Source: Paracoccaceae bacterium (GTDB taxonomy: Bacteria; Pseudomonadota; Alphaproteobacteria; Rhodobacterales; Rhodobacteraceae). From it: a DNA stretch of 64,000 bases. Positions 29,702 to 39,551 of the stretch are shown here, piece by piece. The notes under the pieces were generated by a model. It worked only from the letters and a program-made list of their open reading frames with translations. It ran no database searches and was not told the origin of the DNA. Position 1 is the first letter of the stretch, and every line of letters begins with the position of its first letter. Location of the stretch: positions 1 to 64,000 of the forward strand of contig JAGWVA010000003.1 in the NCBI GenBank assembly GCA_028875855.1, in the 5' to 3' direction. The translations under genes and the position numbers were made by a program.

Positions 29702-31618
29702 CTAGGCCGCCCTCACCTTCAGACCGCGGGCGCGGTCCCAGATCCTGCAAAGATTGTCATATTTCGTGGCCATCATCGCGATGGCCTCGGCATCGGTGAT
29801 CTGCCCGGCCAGCCAGCCGCGGGCGGCCTCGGCAAAGATCGTGCGGCCGACGGCAAAGCCGCGCACCAGATCGTGCCGCGCGGCCACCGCAAGCGAGGCG
29901 GCAAGCTCTGCCTCGGGCGCGTCGAGGCCCAGCACGACGATGCCGCGCGTATGGGCGTCATTACGGGTGATCGCGGCGCAGGCCTTCGTCCAGGCAGCAT
30001 CCGAGGTGAAAGGCTCGAGCTTCCACCAGTCGGGAAAGACCCCGATGTCGTAGAAGCGCTGGATCACCTCGGCCGAGGTATCGTCGGTCACCGCCGCCAC
30101 CTTGGACGGAATGATTTCCAGAAGGAATTCAAGACGGTTGCGGCGCGCGGCTGAGAAGAGACGCTTCACCGTATCCTCTTGCTGCGCCTTGGTCGCGGCA
30201 TCGTCGTCGGGGTGATAGAAGCACAGGACCTTGACCACCTGTTCCAGCGGCCATTCCGACAGGCCGCCGAAATCCGGGCCCAGTTCCGGCTCGAGCGTCA
30301 GGGGGCGCGAGCCCGGCCATTCCGCCGGACGCCCGATCCACAGCCCGGTGCCCGCCGCGCGATACAGCGCGTCGCGCCCAAGCCGCCCGTCGCAGAGGAT
30401 GCCGTGACCCGGCCTGCCGCCTGCGACCTGCAACGCGGCATCGAGGCACAATTGCTTGAAGGCACCGATCCTGTCTGCCCCGGCGCCCGCCCCGCGGGCC
30501 ATCTCCTCAAGCTGCATCCGGTGGTCGAAGGCAAAGACGCGCATCGTGGACCAGTCGCCGTGGCGATTGGTGGACCAGTGGATCTGTTCCAGCGCCGCAT
30601 CCTTGCGCAGCGCCTTTTCGGTCACGCCGCGCTTGAGGAAGAACTGCAACTCCTCCCAGCTTGGATAGGCGGGGGTGCAGCCGTGGCGGCTGACCGCGAA
30701 GGCCCCGCAGGCATTGGCGTATTTCAGGGCCACCGGCCAGGGCTCGTCGTCGAGCCAGCCCTTGAGCAGCCCCGACATGAAGCCGTCGCCCGCGCCAAGG
30801 ACGTTGAAGACCTCGATCGGGAAGCCGGGACCGGCCGCGCCCGCGTCCAGCGTGTCGGGGATGGCGCCCGTGAAGGCCGCCGCCCCCATCGGCCCGCGCT
30901 TGCACACCAGCGTCGCATCCGACACGGCGCGCACCGCGCGCAGGGCCGCGATCGTGTCGGTGGTGCCGCCCGCGATGTGGAATTCCTCCTCGGTGCCGAC
31001 GATCAGGTCGAAGAGATGCAGGGTGCCCTGCAACTTCGCCGTGACCGCGGCGCTTTCGATGAAGCGTTCCTCGCCCGCGCCGTGCCCGGCCAGCCCCCAG
31101 AGGTTCGGGCGGTAGTCGATGTCGAGCGCGGTGCGCGCACCGCTTTCGCGCGCAAGCCGCAGCGCCTTAAGCACCGCCGCCTCGGTCCGCGGGTGGCTCA
31201 GATGCGTGCCCGTCGCCACGACCGCGCGCGCCTCGGCGATGAAGGCCGGGTCGATGTCGTCTTCGCACAGGGCCATGTCGGCACAGTTTTCCCGGTAGAA
31301 GATCAGCGGAAACTGCTTGTCGTCGCGGATGCCCAGCAGGACCAGCGCCGTGAGCCGTTCCCTGTCCGTGACGACGCCCCGCACGTCCACGCCCTCGCGC
31401 CGCAGTTCCTCGCGGATGAAGCGGCCCATATGTTCGTCGCCGACCCGGGTGATGAGGCCCGATTTCAGCCCCAGCCGCGCGGTGCCGGCGGCCATGTTGG
31501 TGGGCGAGCCGCCGATGTATTTCTGGAACGAGGCCATGTCCTCCAGCCGCCCGCCCACCTGCGCGCCGTAAAGATCGACCGACGAGCGGCCGATGGTGAT
31601 CACATCAAGGGGCTTCAT
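29702..31618 (-). CDS. iolC: bifunctional 5-dehydro-2-deoxygluconokinase / DUF2090 aldolase-like protein
   Basis: PfkB kinase N-half (GGSPTNMAAGTARLGLKSGLITRVGDEHMG, NVLGAGDGFMSGLLKG) fused to a DUF2090-like C-half. Confidence 0.95.
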   Translation of the reverse strand: MKPLDVITIGRSSVDLYGAQVGGRLEDMASFQKYIGGSPTNMAAGTARLGLKSGLITRVGDEHMGRFIREELRREGVDVRGVVTDRERLTALVLLGIRDDKQFPLIFYRENCADMALCEDDIDPAFIAEARAVVATGTHLSHPRTEAAVLKALRLARESGARTALDIDYRPNLWGLAGHGAGEERFIESAAVTAKLQGTLHLFDLIVGTEEEFHIAGGTTDTIAALRAVRAVSDATLVCKRGPMGAAAFTGAIPDTLDAGAAGPGFPIEVFNVLGAGDGFMSGLLKGWLDDEPWPVALKYANACGAFAVSRHGCTPAYPSWEELQFFLKRGVTEKALRKDAALEQIHWSTNRHGDWSTMRVFAFDHRMQLEEMARGAGAGADRIGAFKQLCLDAALQVAGGRPGHGILCDGRLGRDALYRAAGTGLWIGRPAEWPGSRPLTLEPELGPDFGGLSEWPLEQVVKVLCFYHPDDDAATKAQQEDTVKRLFSAARRNRLEFLLEIIPSKVAAVTDDTSAEVIQRFYDIGVFPDWWKLEPFTSDAAWTKACAAITRNDAHTRGIVVLGLDAPEAELAASLAVAARHDLVRGFAVGRTIFAEAARGWLAGQITDAEAIAMMATKYDNLCRIWDRARGLKVRAA

Positions 31619-31668
31619 CCCATTCCTCCCGAGGCGGCGGACCGAAAGACTCACAGAACCGTCATTTT

Positions 31669-31682
31669 GGAATTTTTATTCC
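31669..31682. promoter_or_regulatory. candidate IolR operator upstream of iolC
   Basis: GGAATTTTTATTCC (GGAA-N6-TTCC), 51 nt upstream of the iolC start. Confidence 0.6.
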
Positions 31683-31717
31683 ATTCTTGCGGTCAGCGAA
31701 AGCCCTTTTTGCACCGC

Positions 31718-32545
31718 TCAGGCGGAACTCCGCGCGGCACCGACCGCCACGGCCAGCGAAATCGCAAGGGCGATCGTCGCCGACAGCGACCGGAAGGCGC
31801 CGAAATCGACCTCGGGCACGGTCAGGGTGGCGCTGGCATGGCGCGCAAGCGGGCTGGTCAGACGATCCGTGATCGCGACGACGGGCAGACCGCGCTGCCG
31901 CGCATCCCGCGCAAGCGCCAGCGTCTCTTCGCTGTAGGGCGCGAAGGTTATGGCCAGCAGCGCATCCCCCGCCCGCATCGCATGACGGTGATCGAACTTG
32001 CCGATCCCGTCGTGCAGCATGGCCGGTATCTCCATCTTTTCAAGCGCGTAGGCCAGATAACTGGAGACTGCGAAGGCCCGCCGAAGACCCATGAGATGGA
32101 TCGTATCGGCGCCTTTCAGGATATCGACGGCCGCAGCCAGCGCCTCTTCGTCCACCGACTTCGCCAGCGACTCGAGCGACAGACGCCCCGCCTCGACGAA
32201 TTCGCCCAAAAGCGCCGCCGGGCTGCCGGAACCGCTTTGCCGAAGGTTCGCAAGCCGCGTGGAATAGTCGGGAAAGCCGGGCATGTAGGCTTCGCGGAAC
32301 AGCTTCTGCATCTCGGAAAAGCCCGAGAACCCCATGATCTGGCAAAAGCGCATCAGGGCCGACGGTGGAACGTCCGCGCCGGCCGCCAGTTCGGCCACGG
32401 TGGACACCGCGATGCGGTCGCTGTGCTGGGCGATATGTTCGGCGCATTGCTTCAGCCGCTTGGGCAGCGTGTCGGTCAGTGCGGCCAACCGCTCGCGAAA
32501 CGCCTCGACACTTTCGGGCGGGGCAAGCGTCGCCATATCCGTCAT
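31718..32545 (-). CDS. iolR: MurR/RpiR family transcriptional regulator (probable IolR)
   Basis: HTH_6 N-terminus plus SIS domain (IHLMGLRRAFAVSSYLAYAL); first gene of the iol cluster. Confidence 0.85.
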   Translation of the reverse strand: MTDMATLAPPESVEAFRERLAALTDTLPKRLKQCAEHIAQHSDRIAVSTVAELAAGADVPPSALMRFCQIMGFSGFSEMQKLFREAYMPGFPDYSTRLANLRQSGSGSPAALLGEFVEAGRLSLESLAKSVDEEALAAAVDILKGADTIHLMGLRRAFAVSSYLAYALEKMEIPAMLHDGIGKFDHRHAMRAGDALLAITFAPYSEETLALARDARQRGLPVVAITDRLTSPLARHASATLTVPEVDFGAFRSLSATIALAISLAVAVGAARSSA

Positions 32546-32590
32546 TCACATATCCCTGAAACCAACGCACCCGACCCGGTTAGCACATCT

Positions 32591-32604
32591 GGAACAAATA
32601 TTCC
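32591..32604. promoter_or_regulatory. candidate IolR operator upstream of iolR
   Basis: GGAACAAATATTCC (GGAA-N6-TTCC), 46 nt upstream of the iolR start. Confidence 0.6.
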
Positions 32605-32661
32605 AACAGCAATACGGCTGGAACGCGGGGGCCGGATCGGTGGGGACAGGACACGCGTCGG

Positions 32662-33180
32662 TCAGACCGGGCGCAGCCCGGCGCGGAAGCGGCGCATGTT
32701 CTGCGCGTAATGGGCGGCGCTCTGGATCAGGCCCGCGCGGGCGGCCTCGTCCAGCGTGCGGATCACCTTGCCCGGCGCCCCCATCACAAGGCTGCCGTCG
32801 GGGATTTCCTTGCCCTCGGTGATGAGCGCGCAGGCGCCGATCAGGCAGCCCTTGCCGATCTTCGCGCCGTTCAGCACCGTGGCGCCCATGCCGATGAGTG
32901 TCCCGTCGCCGATGGTGCAGCCGTGCAGCATGGCGCGGTGGCCGATGGTGCAATCGCGCCCGATGATCAGCGGATAGCCCATGTCGGTGTGCAGGACCGA
33001 GTTCTCCTGAATGTTCGACCCGGCCCCAAGGCGGATTTCCTCGTTGTCGCCGCGCAGCGTCGCGCCGAACCAGACCGAGGCGCCCGCCTCGACCACGACC
33101 CGGCCGATCAGGTTGGCATCGGGGGCAATCCAGCTGTCTTCGGCAATTTCGGGGGCGATACCGTCCAGTGCGTAGATCAT
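32662..33180 (-). CDS. gamma carbonic anhydrase family protein
   Basis: Left-handed beta-helix hexapeptides; [38 protein letters not shown]. Confidence 0.95.
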   Translation of the reverse strand: MIYALDGIAPEIAEDSWIAPDANLIGRVVVEAGASVWFGATLRGDNEEIRLGAGSNIQENSVLHTDMGYPLIIGRDCTIGHRAMLHGCTIGDGTLIGMGATVLNGAKIGKGCLIGACALITEGKEIPDGSLVMGAPGKVIRTLDEAARAGLIQSAAHYAQNMRRFRAGLRPV

Positions 33181-33812
33181 CTTGCCTCGAACTCCCTGTT
33201 GAGACCGCGAACGAATTCCGACAGCCAGGGCTGACGCTCGCGCCGCGCCCGTTCTGCCGTCAGGATCGTGCGCAGCTCGGCCTCGGCCGCGTCAAGGTCG
33301 CGGTTGACCAGAACGTAGTCATATTCCGCCCAATGGCTGATCTCGGCCTCGCTTTTCGCCATGCGGGCGGCGATCACCTCTTCGCTGTCCTGCGCGCGGC
33401 CCCGAAGGCGGCGTTCAAGCTCGGCGATCGAGGGTGGCAGGATGAAGATCGACACGACATCCCGACCAAGGACAGAATTTCGGATCTGCTGCCCGCCCTG
33501 CCAGTCGATGTCGAAAAGCGTATCGCGCCCCTCGTCCATGGCCTGCACGACGGGGCCTTTCGGGGTGCCGTAGAAATTCCCGAAGACCTCGGCATGTTCC
33601 AGCATCTCGCCCGCGGCGACCATTTGGGCGAACTGCTCGCGGCTGCGGAAATAGTATTCCCGCCCGTCGGCCTCGCCCGGACGCGGCGCGCGCGTGGTGG
33701 CCGAGACCGAGAATTTCAGCGTCGGGTCCCACTCCATCAGACGGCGCGAGAGCGTCGTTTTCCCCGCCCCCGAGGGGGAGGACAGGATGATCAGAAGACC
33801 GCGCCGCGTCAT
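33177..33812 (-). CDS. gmk: guanylate kinase
   Basis: P-loop [35 protein letters not shown]. Confidence 0.97.
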   Translation of the reverse strand: MTRRGLLIILSSPSGAGKTTLSRRLMEWDPTLKFSVSATTRAPRPGEADGREYYFRSREQFAQMVAAGEMLEHAEVFGNFYGTPKGPVVQAMDEGRDTLFDIDWQGGQQIRNSVLGRDVVSIFILPPSIAELERRLRGRAQDSEEVIAARMAKSEAEISHWAEYDYVLVNRDLDAAEAELRTILTAERARRERQPWLSEFVRGLNREFEAR

Positions 33813-33816
33813 GGGG

Positions 33817-34707
33817 TTACTCCACGTTCTGCACCTGCTCGCGCATCTGATCGATGACCACCTTGAGGTCAAGGCCGACGCGGGTCAGATCGGCCGATTG
33901 CGACTTGGAGCAGAGCGTGTTGGCCTCGCGGTTGAACTCCTGCATGAGAAAGTCGAGCTTGCGACCGATCGGGCCGGCCTCGGCCAGCAGGCGGCGGGCG
34001 GCGGCGACATGGGCGGCCAGACGGTCCAGTTCCTCGGTCACGTCGGTCTTCACAGCCAAGAGCGCCAGCTCCTGCGCGATGCGCCCCTCATCCAGCCCCT
34101 CGGCATTGGCAAGAAGCCGGGCCAGCGCCTCGCGCAGGCTGGCGGCGGCATGGTCGCGGCGGGCATCGGCCAGGCCGCGCGCCTCGTCGGCAAGGGCTGC
34201 GATGCGGTCCACCTGCGCGTGCAGGATGGCCGCGAGGTCCGCGCCTTCGGCGGCGCGGGCGGCCAGAAAGGCATCCAGCAGTCCGGCGAAGTCCTGCGTC
34301 AGGGCGGCGAGAAGGGCCGCGCCGTCTTCCTCGTCCTCGCCCGCAGCCAGCACGCCCCGCTGCGCCAGAACCTCGGCCGCGCTTGAGGGCGCGACGGTGA
34401 CATGCGCCGCCCGGGCGGCCTGTTCGACCTGCTGGAGCGCCGAAAGCACATGCGCCAGCACCGCTCCGTCCACCCGAAGCGCCGAAGCGCCGGGATCGCG
34501 GACGAGCTTCAGCCCAAGGCTGACGCTGCCCCTGTTCAGCCGAGCGGTCAGCGCGGCACGCAGCGCGGCCTCCAACCCCTCGACGCTGTCGGGCAGGCGC
34601 ATCCGCAAGTCGAGCCCCTTGCCGTTCACCGCGCGCAGGTCCCAGGTCCAGCTTGCCCCCGCGCCCTCGCCCCGGCGCGAGGCGAAGCCCGTCATGGAAA
34701 GCACCAT
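33817..34707 (-). CDS. YicC/YloC family endoribonuclease
   Basis: [12 protein letters not shown]-terminal [20 protein letters not shown]; next to gmk. Confidence 0.95.
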   Translation of the reverse strand: MVLSMTGFASRRGEGAGASWTWDLRAVNGKGLDLRMRLPDSVEGLEAALRAALTARLNRGSVSLGLKLVRDPGASALRVDGAVLAHVLSALQQVEQAARAAHVTVAPSSAAEVLAQRGVLAAGEDEEDGAALLAALTQDFAGLLDAFLAARAAEGADLAAILHAQVDRIAALADEARGLADARRDHAAASLREALARLLANAEGLDEGRIAQELALLAVKTDVTEELDRLAAHVAAARRLLAEAGPIGRKLDFLMQEFNREANTLCSKSQSADLTRVGLDLKVVIDQMREQVQNVE

Positions 34708-34862
34708 CCGCCCCTCCTGCCCCGGCTGTCGCGGTCCGGGTTTACCATTTGTACACTTTTGTGCTTCACGCGGTGCACTTTCGTATATGTTAACCGCCGG
34801 GTAAGCATTGCCGGATAGGGTTAACAGAACCTTCCAATCGCGGCAATCAAGCCGCGTTTGCG

Positions 34863-35540
34863 ATGGGGATTGCAATGGGACTGGCAGAGCGTCACGAGGC
34901 GCGGATCATCATGCTGTCGGATTATCGTGCGCAGGATCAGGCCGAACCCGATGCTCTGGCGCTGCTGCGACGGGCCTGGACCGATCTGCGGTCGGGTCAC
35001 GCCCTGCCCGCCCGGGCGGCGCTGGAGCCGCGCAGGATCGGGCCGGCGCTGGCCTCGGCCTTCATCGTGGAACGGATCGCGCCCGGACAGGCGCGGCTGC
35101 GGGTCGCGGGCGCGCGGCTTGGCGCGCTGATGGGGATGGAACTGCGCGGCATGCCGCTTTCCGCGCTGTTCGAACTCGACGCCCGCGATGCCCTGGCCGA
35201 TCTTCTGTGCGACGTCTTCGATGCGCCCTGCGCCGCGCGGCTGACGCTTGCGGCGGCGCCGGGGTTCGGACGGCCCGCGCTGAGCGGCGACATGCTCCTG
35301 TTGCCGATGACCGACCGCGACGGCGCGCCGAATTGCGCGCTTGGCGGGCTGGTCTGGCAGGGAACGCCCGGCCGTCTGCCGCGCCGCCTCGGGATCGAGA
35401 CGATCCGCCGCCTTCCCCTTCCGGCCCAGGATAAACCCGCAGCGCCGCAGCCCGCCCGCTTTGAAATGGCAGAGGCCGCGACCGAGTTCCGGCCGCGGCC
35501 CCAATTGCGCGTGGTCGCCTCGAACGCGTCGGCCGATTAA
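34863..35540 (+). CDS. PAS domain-containing protein (PAS_5 type)
   Basis: [46 protein letters not shown] pattern. Confidence 0.8.
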   Translation: MGIAMGLAERHEARIIMLSDYRAQDQAEPDALALLRRAWTDLRSGHALPARAALEPRRIGPALASAFIVERIAPGQARLRVAGARLGALMGMELRGMPLSALFELDARDALADLLCDVFDAPCAARLTLAAAPGFGRPALSGDMLLLPMTDRDGAPNCALGGLVWQGTPGRLPRRLGIETIRRLPLPAQDKPAAPQPARFEMAEAATEFRPRPQLRVVASNASAD

Positions 35541-36907
35541 AGCGCCGCGGCGCGCTGCGTCTCGCGGCGCGACGAAAGTTCCTCGGCCACGAGGAAGGCC
35601 AGTTCCAGCGACTGCGAGGCATTGAGGCGCGGATCGCAGGCGGTGTGATAGCGGTCCGACAGGTCCTCTTCGGTCACCGCGCGGACGCCCCCGGTGCATT
35701 CGGTCACGTCCTTGCCCGTCATCTCGAAATGCACGCCGCCGGGAACCGAGCCCTCGGCATTGTGGATCTCGAAGAATTCGCGCACCTCGCGCAGCACGCT
35801 GTCGAAGGGCCGGGTCTTGTAGCCGGTGGCCGACTTGATCGTGTTGCCGTGCATCGGGTCGCAGGTCCAGACGACCTTGGCGCCCATCTCCTTCACGGTG
35901 CGGATGAGGCGCGGCAGGTGGTCGCCGACCTTGCCCGCCCCGAAGCGCGCGATCAGCGTCAGGCGGCCGGCTTCGTTCTCGGGGTTCAGCTTCTCGATCA
36001 GCACCTTGAGGTCGTCGCTGGTCAGCGACGGGCCGCATTTCAGCCCGATCGGGTTCTGCACCCCGCGGGCGAATTCCACATGCGCGCCCTCGGGCTGCCG
36101 CGTGCGGTCGCCGATCCAGATCATGTGACCCGAGCCCGCGACCGGCAGGCCGGTGGTGGAGTCGATCCGGCACAGCGCCTCTTCGTATTCCAGCAGCAGC
36201 GCCTCGTGGCTGGTGTAGAAATCGACCGTGCCAAGCTCATGCGCCGTCATCGCGTTCACGCCCGCGGCGTTCATGAAGTCGAGCGCGTCCGAGATGCGGT
36301 TGGACAGCTCGCGGTAGCGTTCGGCCTTGTCGTTCTCGGCAAAGCCCAGCGTCCAGCTGTGCACCCGGTGGATGTCGGCGAAACCGCCCGTCGAGAAGGC
36401 GCGCAGCAGGTTCAGGCTGGCGGCGGCCTGCGTATAGGCCTGCAACATCCGCGCCGGGTCCGGCACCCGCGCCTCGGCGGTGAAGTCGAAGCCGTTGATG
36501 ATGTCGCCGCGGTAGCTCGGCAGTTCCACCCCGCCCACGGTTTCCATCGGCGCCGAGCGCGGCTTGGCGAATTGGCCGGCCATGCGGCCGATCTTCACCA
36601 CCGGCACCTTGGCGCCATAGGTCAGCACGACGGCCATCTGCAGCATCACGCGGAACGTGTCACGGATGTTGTCGGCCGAGAATTCGGCAAAGCTTTCGGC
36701 GCAGTCGCCGCCCTGCAACAGGAAGGCGCGGCCTTCGGAGACAAGCCCAAGCTGCTTCTTCAGCCGCCGCGCCTCGCCCGCGAAGACCAGCGGGGGATAC
36801 TTGGCAAGCTGGGTTTCGACCGCGTTGAGGGCGCCTGCATCCGGATAATCGGGCATCTGCACCCGCGGCTTTGCGCGCCAATCGGATTTGGTCCAGCCCT
36901 TGGTCAT
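35537..36907 (-). CDS. aroG: 3-deoxy-7-phosphoheptulonate synthase, class II
   Basis: [47 protein letters not shown]. Confidence 0.97.
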   Translation of the reverse strand: MTKGWTKSDWRAKPRVQMPDYPDAGALNAVETQLAKYPPLVFAGEARRLKKQLGLVSEGRAFLLQGGDCAESFAEFSADNIRDTFRVMLQMAVVLTYGAKVPVVKIGRMAGQFAKPRSAPMETVGGVELPSYRGDIINGFDFTAEARVPDPARMLQAYTQAAASLNLLRAFSTGGFADIHRVHSWTLGFAENDKAERYRELSNRISDALDFMNAAGVNAMTAHELGTVDFYTSHEALLLEYEEALCRIDSTTGLPVAGSGHMIWIGDRTRQPEGAHVEFARGVQNPIGLKCGPSLTSDDLKVLIEKLNPENEAGRLTLIARFGAGKVGDHLPRLIRTVKEMGAKVVWTCDPMHGNTIKSATGYKTRPFDSVLREVREFFEIHNAEGSVPGGVHFEMTGKDVTECTGGVRAVTEEDLSDRYHTACDPRLNASQSLELAFLVAEELSSRRETQRAAAL

Positions 36908-36947
36908 GTTCGTCTCCGGCTTCAGGGTCTCATTGCGGTGTCGCAGC

Positions 36948-36976
36948 CTTATAGGGAAGGCGCGCGGCCCATGCAA
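36948..36976 (-). promoter_or_regulatory. sigma-70-like promoter of the DAHP synthase gene
   Basis: Minus strand TTGCAT-N17-TATAAG, about 40 nt upstream of the start codon. Confidence 0.6.
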
Positions 36977-37079
36977 ATTGGGAATCCACGCGAAATTGCC
37001 CCGAAGGCGGTCCAATGCCCCTTGAAGCGCCCAAAGGTTGGTGTATCGCTGTCACGGAAACGACACGAACGGGTCGCTC

Positions 37080-38084
37080 ATGCTCGAATCGAAACGCAGA
37101 CCTGCCGACCAGAAAACGGGTGCGCCGACGAAGCGTTTCATCTTCGTTCTGCTGCACAACTTCACCATGCTGTCGTTTGCCTGCGCCGTCGAGCCCCTGC
37201 GCATCGCCAACCGTCTGGCCGGCAAGCCGCTTTACGAATGGCGGCTGGCGGGCGAAGGCGGGGCCACCGTGACCTGTTCGAACGGGGCGGCCTTCCAGCT
37301 TGACATGGGGCTGGAGGAACTTGACCGCGACGACACCGTGCTGGTCTGCGGCGGCATCGACGTGCAGGAGGCGACCACGCGGCAGATCGTTGCCTGGCTG
37401 CGGCGCGAGGCGCGGCGCGGGCTGACGCTGGGGGGGCTTTGCACGGCGTCCTACGCTTTGGCCAAGGCCGGGCTGCTTGACGGCAAGCGCGCCACGATTC
37501 ACTGGGAGAACCAGGACGGCTTCCTTGAGGAATTCGAGGATGTGAAGCTGACCAAGTCGGTCTTCGTGATCGATGGCAACCGGCTTTCGACAGCGGGCGG
37601 CACGGCGTCGATCGACCTGATGCTGAAGCTGATCGCGGACGAACACGGCGAGGACTTCGCCAATACCGTGGCCGACCAGCTGATCTATTCCGCCATCCGC
37701 ACCGATCAGGACACGCAACGCCTGTCGATCCCGACGCGCATCGGCGTGCGTCACCCGAAGCTGTCGCAGGTCATCCAGATGATGGAGACCGCAATCGAAG
37801 AGCCGATCAGCCCGTCGGATCTGGCCGAGGATGTGGGCATGTCCACGCGCCAGCTTGAACGGCTGTTCCGCCGCTACCTCAACCGTTCGCCCAAGCGCTA
37901 CTACATGGAGTTGCGGCTGCAAAAGGCGCGCAACCTGCTGATGCAGACGGACATGAGCGTGATCAACGTGGCGCTGGCCTGCGGCTTTGCCAGCCCCTCG
38001 CATTTCTCGAAATGCTACCGCGCGCATTACAACACGACCCCCTACCGCGAACGGGGAACGCAGGGCAAACGCCTGTCGATCTGA
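37080..38084 (+). CDS. GlxA family transcriptional regulator (AraC-type, GbdR-like)
   Basis: DJ-1/PfpI-like domain plus C-terminal AraC HTH (MSTRQLERLFRRYLNRSPKRYYMELRLQKARNLL). Confidence 0.92.
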   Translation: MLESKRRPADQKTGAPTKRFIFVLLHNFTMLSFACAVEPLRIANRLAGKPLYEWRLAGEGGATVTCSNGAAFQLDMGLEELDRDDTVLVCGGIDVQEATTRQIVAWLRREARRGLTLGGLCTASYALAKAGLLDGKRATIHWENQDGFLEEFEDVKLTKSVFVIDGNRLSTAGGTASIDLMLKLIADEHGEDFANTVADQLIYSAIRTDQDTQRLSIPTRIGVRHPKLSQVIQMMETAIEEPISPSDLAEDVGMSTRQLERLFRRYLNRSPKRYYMELRLQKARNLLMQTDMSVINVALACGFASPSHFSKCYRAHYNTTPYRERGTQGKRLSI

Positions 38085-38207
38085 CCGCCTGCCCGGGCTT
38101 TCGGCAGACTTCTGGGAAAAACCCCACAGGCCCCCCGAAACCCGTTCACCTTCGCGTGAAATTGCCGCGGAATCCTTGCCCATCGAGTGGGTTTCCTTTT
38201 TCAACGC

Positions 38208-38225
38208 GTGACACTAGGGTGACAC
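38208..38225. promoter_or_regulatory. GTGACAC direct repeat, 11-bp period, upstream of the Liv-type SBP gene
   Basis: GTGACAC-TAGG-GTGACAC, perfect 7-bp repeats. Confidence 0.45.
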
Positions 38226-38255
38226 CCGGACAGAGATCCAACATGGGAGACAAAC

Positions 38256-39443
38256 ATGAAAAAGCTGTTGCTGGCTTCGGCCGCCGTTGCGCTCGTCGCA
38301 GGGGCTGCCCAGGCTGAAACCGTCAAGATCGGCATCCTTCTGGGCTTCACGGGCCCGCTGGAATCGGTCACCCCGATGATGGCCAAGTCGGCCGAGATGG
38401 CGATCAAGGAAGTGAACGATTCGCACGCGCTTCTGGGCGGCGATTCGGTGGTTGCCGTGCGCGGCGACGACACCTGCACGGACGCTGCGGCTGCGACCGC
38501 GGCGGCGCAGAAGCTCGTCACCTCGGACCACGTGAACGCGATCGTGGGCGGCGACTGCTCGGGCGTCACCGGCGCCGTGCTGCAATCGGTCGCGCGTCCG
38601 AACGGCGTGGTGATGATCTCGCCGTCGGCGACCTCGCCCGCGCTTTCGACCGCGCCGGATGACGGTCTGTTCTTCCGCACCGCGCCCTCGGATGCGCGTC
38701 AGGGCGTCGTGATGGCCGAAACCATCATGAAGCGCGGGATCAAGAAGGTCGCGCTGACCTACACCAACAACGACTACGGCAAGGGTCTGGCCGACGCGTT
38801 CAAGGCGGCCTACGAAAAGGACGGCGGCAAGGTCACCATCTCGGTGCCGCATGAAGACAACAAGGCCGACTACTCGGCCGAAGTCGGCACGCTGGCCTCG
38901 GCCGGCGGCGACATGCTGGTCGTCGCGGGCTATGTGGACAAGGGCGGCAAGGGCATCATCCAGGGCTCGCTGGATGCCGGCGCCTTCTCGAAGTTCTACC
39001 TGCCCGACGGCATGTATGGCGACAGCCTGCTGAAGGCGATCGGCAAGCCGATGGACGGCTCGTTCGGCGACGTGCCGGGCATCGACAGCGAAGGCCACAA
39101 GAAGTTCCTGGCAATGGCCAAGGCCGCCGGCTTCGACGGGACCTCGTCCTTCACGGGCGAATCCTATGACGCCGCCGCGCTGATCATGCTGGCGATGCAG
39201 GCCGCGAAATCGACCAAGTCCACCGTGTTCAAGGACAAGGTGATGGACGTCGCCAACGGTCCGGGCACCAAGATCCTTCCGGGCGAACTCGCCAAGGGTC
39301 TGAAGCTGCTCGCCGAAGGCAAGACGATCGACTACGAGGGCGCGACCGGCGTCCACCTGATCGGGCCGGGCGAAAGCGCGGGGTCCTACCGGATCTACAC
39401 CGTGAAGGACGGCAAGCAGGTCACGGATACCTACATCCAGTGA
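38256..39443 (+). CDS. branched-chain amino acid-type ABC transporter substrate-binding protein
   Basis: Signal peptide MKKLLLASAAVALVAGAAQA; periplasmic binding protein type I (Leu/Ile/Val-bp family). Confidence 0.94.
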   Translation: MKKLLLASAAVALVAGAAQAETVKIGILLGFTGPLESVTPMMAKSAEMAIKEVNDSHALLGGDSVVAVRGDDTCTDAAAATAAAQKLVTSDHVNAIVGGDCSGVTGAVLQSVARPNGVVMISPSATSPALSTAPDDGLFFRTAPSDARQGVVMAETIMKRGIKKVALTYTNNDYGKGLADAFKAAYEKDGGKVTISVPHEDNKADYSAEVGTLASAGGDMLVVAGYVDKGGKGIIQGSLDAGAFSKFYLPDGMYGDSLLKAIGKPMDGSFGDVPGIDSEGHKKFLAMAKAAGFDGTSSFTGESYDAAALIMLAMQAAKSTKSTVFKDKVMDVANGPGTKILPGELAKGLKLLAEGKTIDYEGATGVHLIGPGESAGSYRIYTVKDGKQVTDTYIQ

Positions 39444-39465
39444 TCGCCCAGATCTGAAAACCAGC

Positions 39466-39489
39466 ACGGCCCGGTATCAGCCGGGCCGT
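39466..39489 (+). terminator. intercistronic hairpin between SBP and ATPase genes
   Basis: ACGGCCCGG-TATCAG-CCGGGCCGT followed by TCGCTTT; 9-bp perfect stem. Confidence 0.7.
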
Positions 39490-39551
39490 TCGCTTTACCA
39501 ATAAGGGCCCTGCCCGAGGACGGGGACAAGGGGCCCAGGGGAGACATCGAT

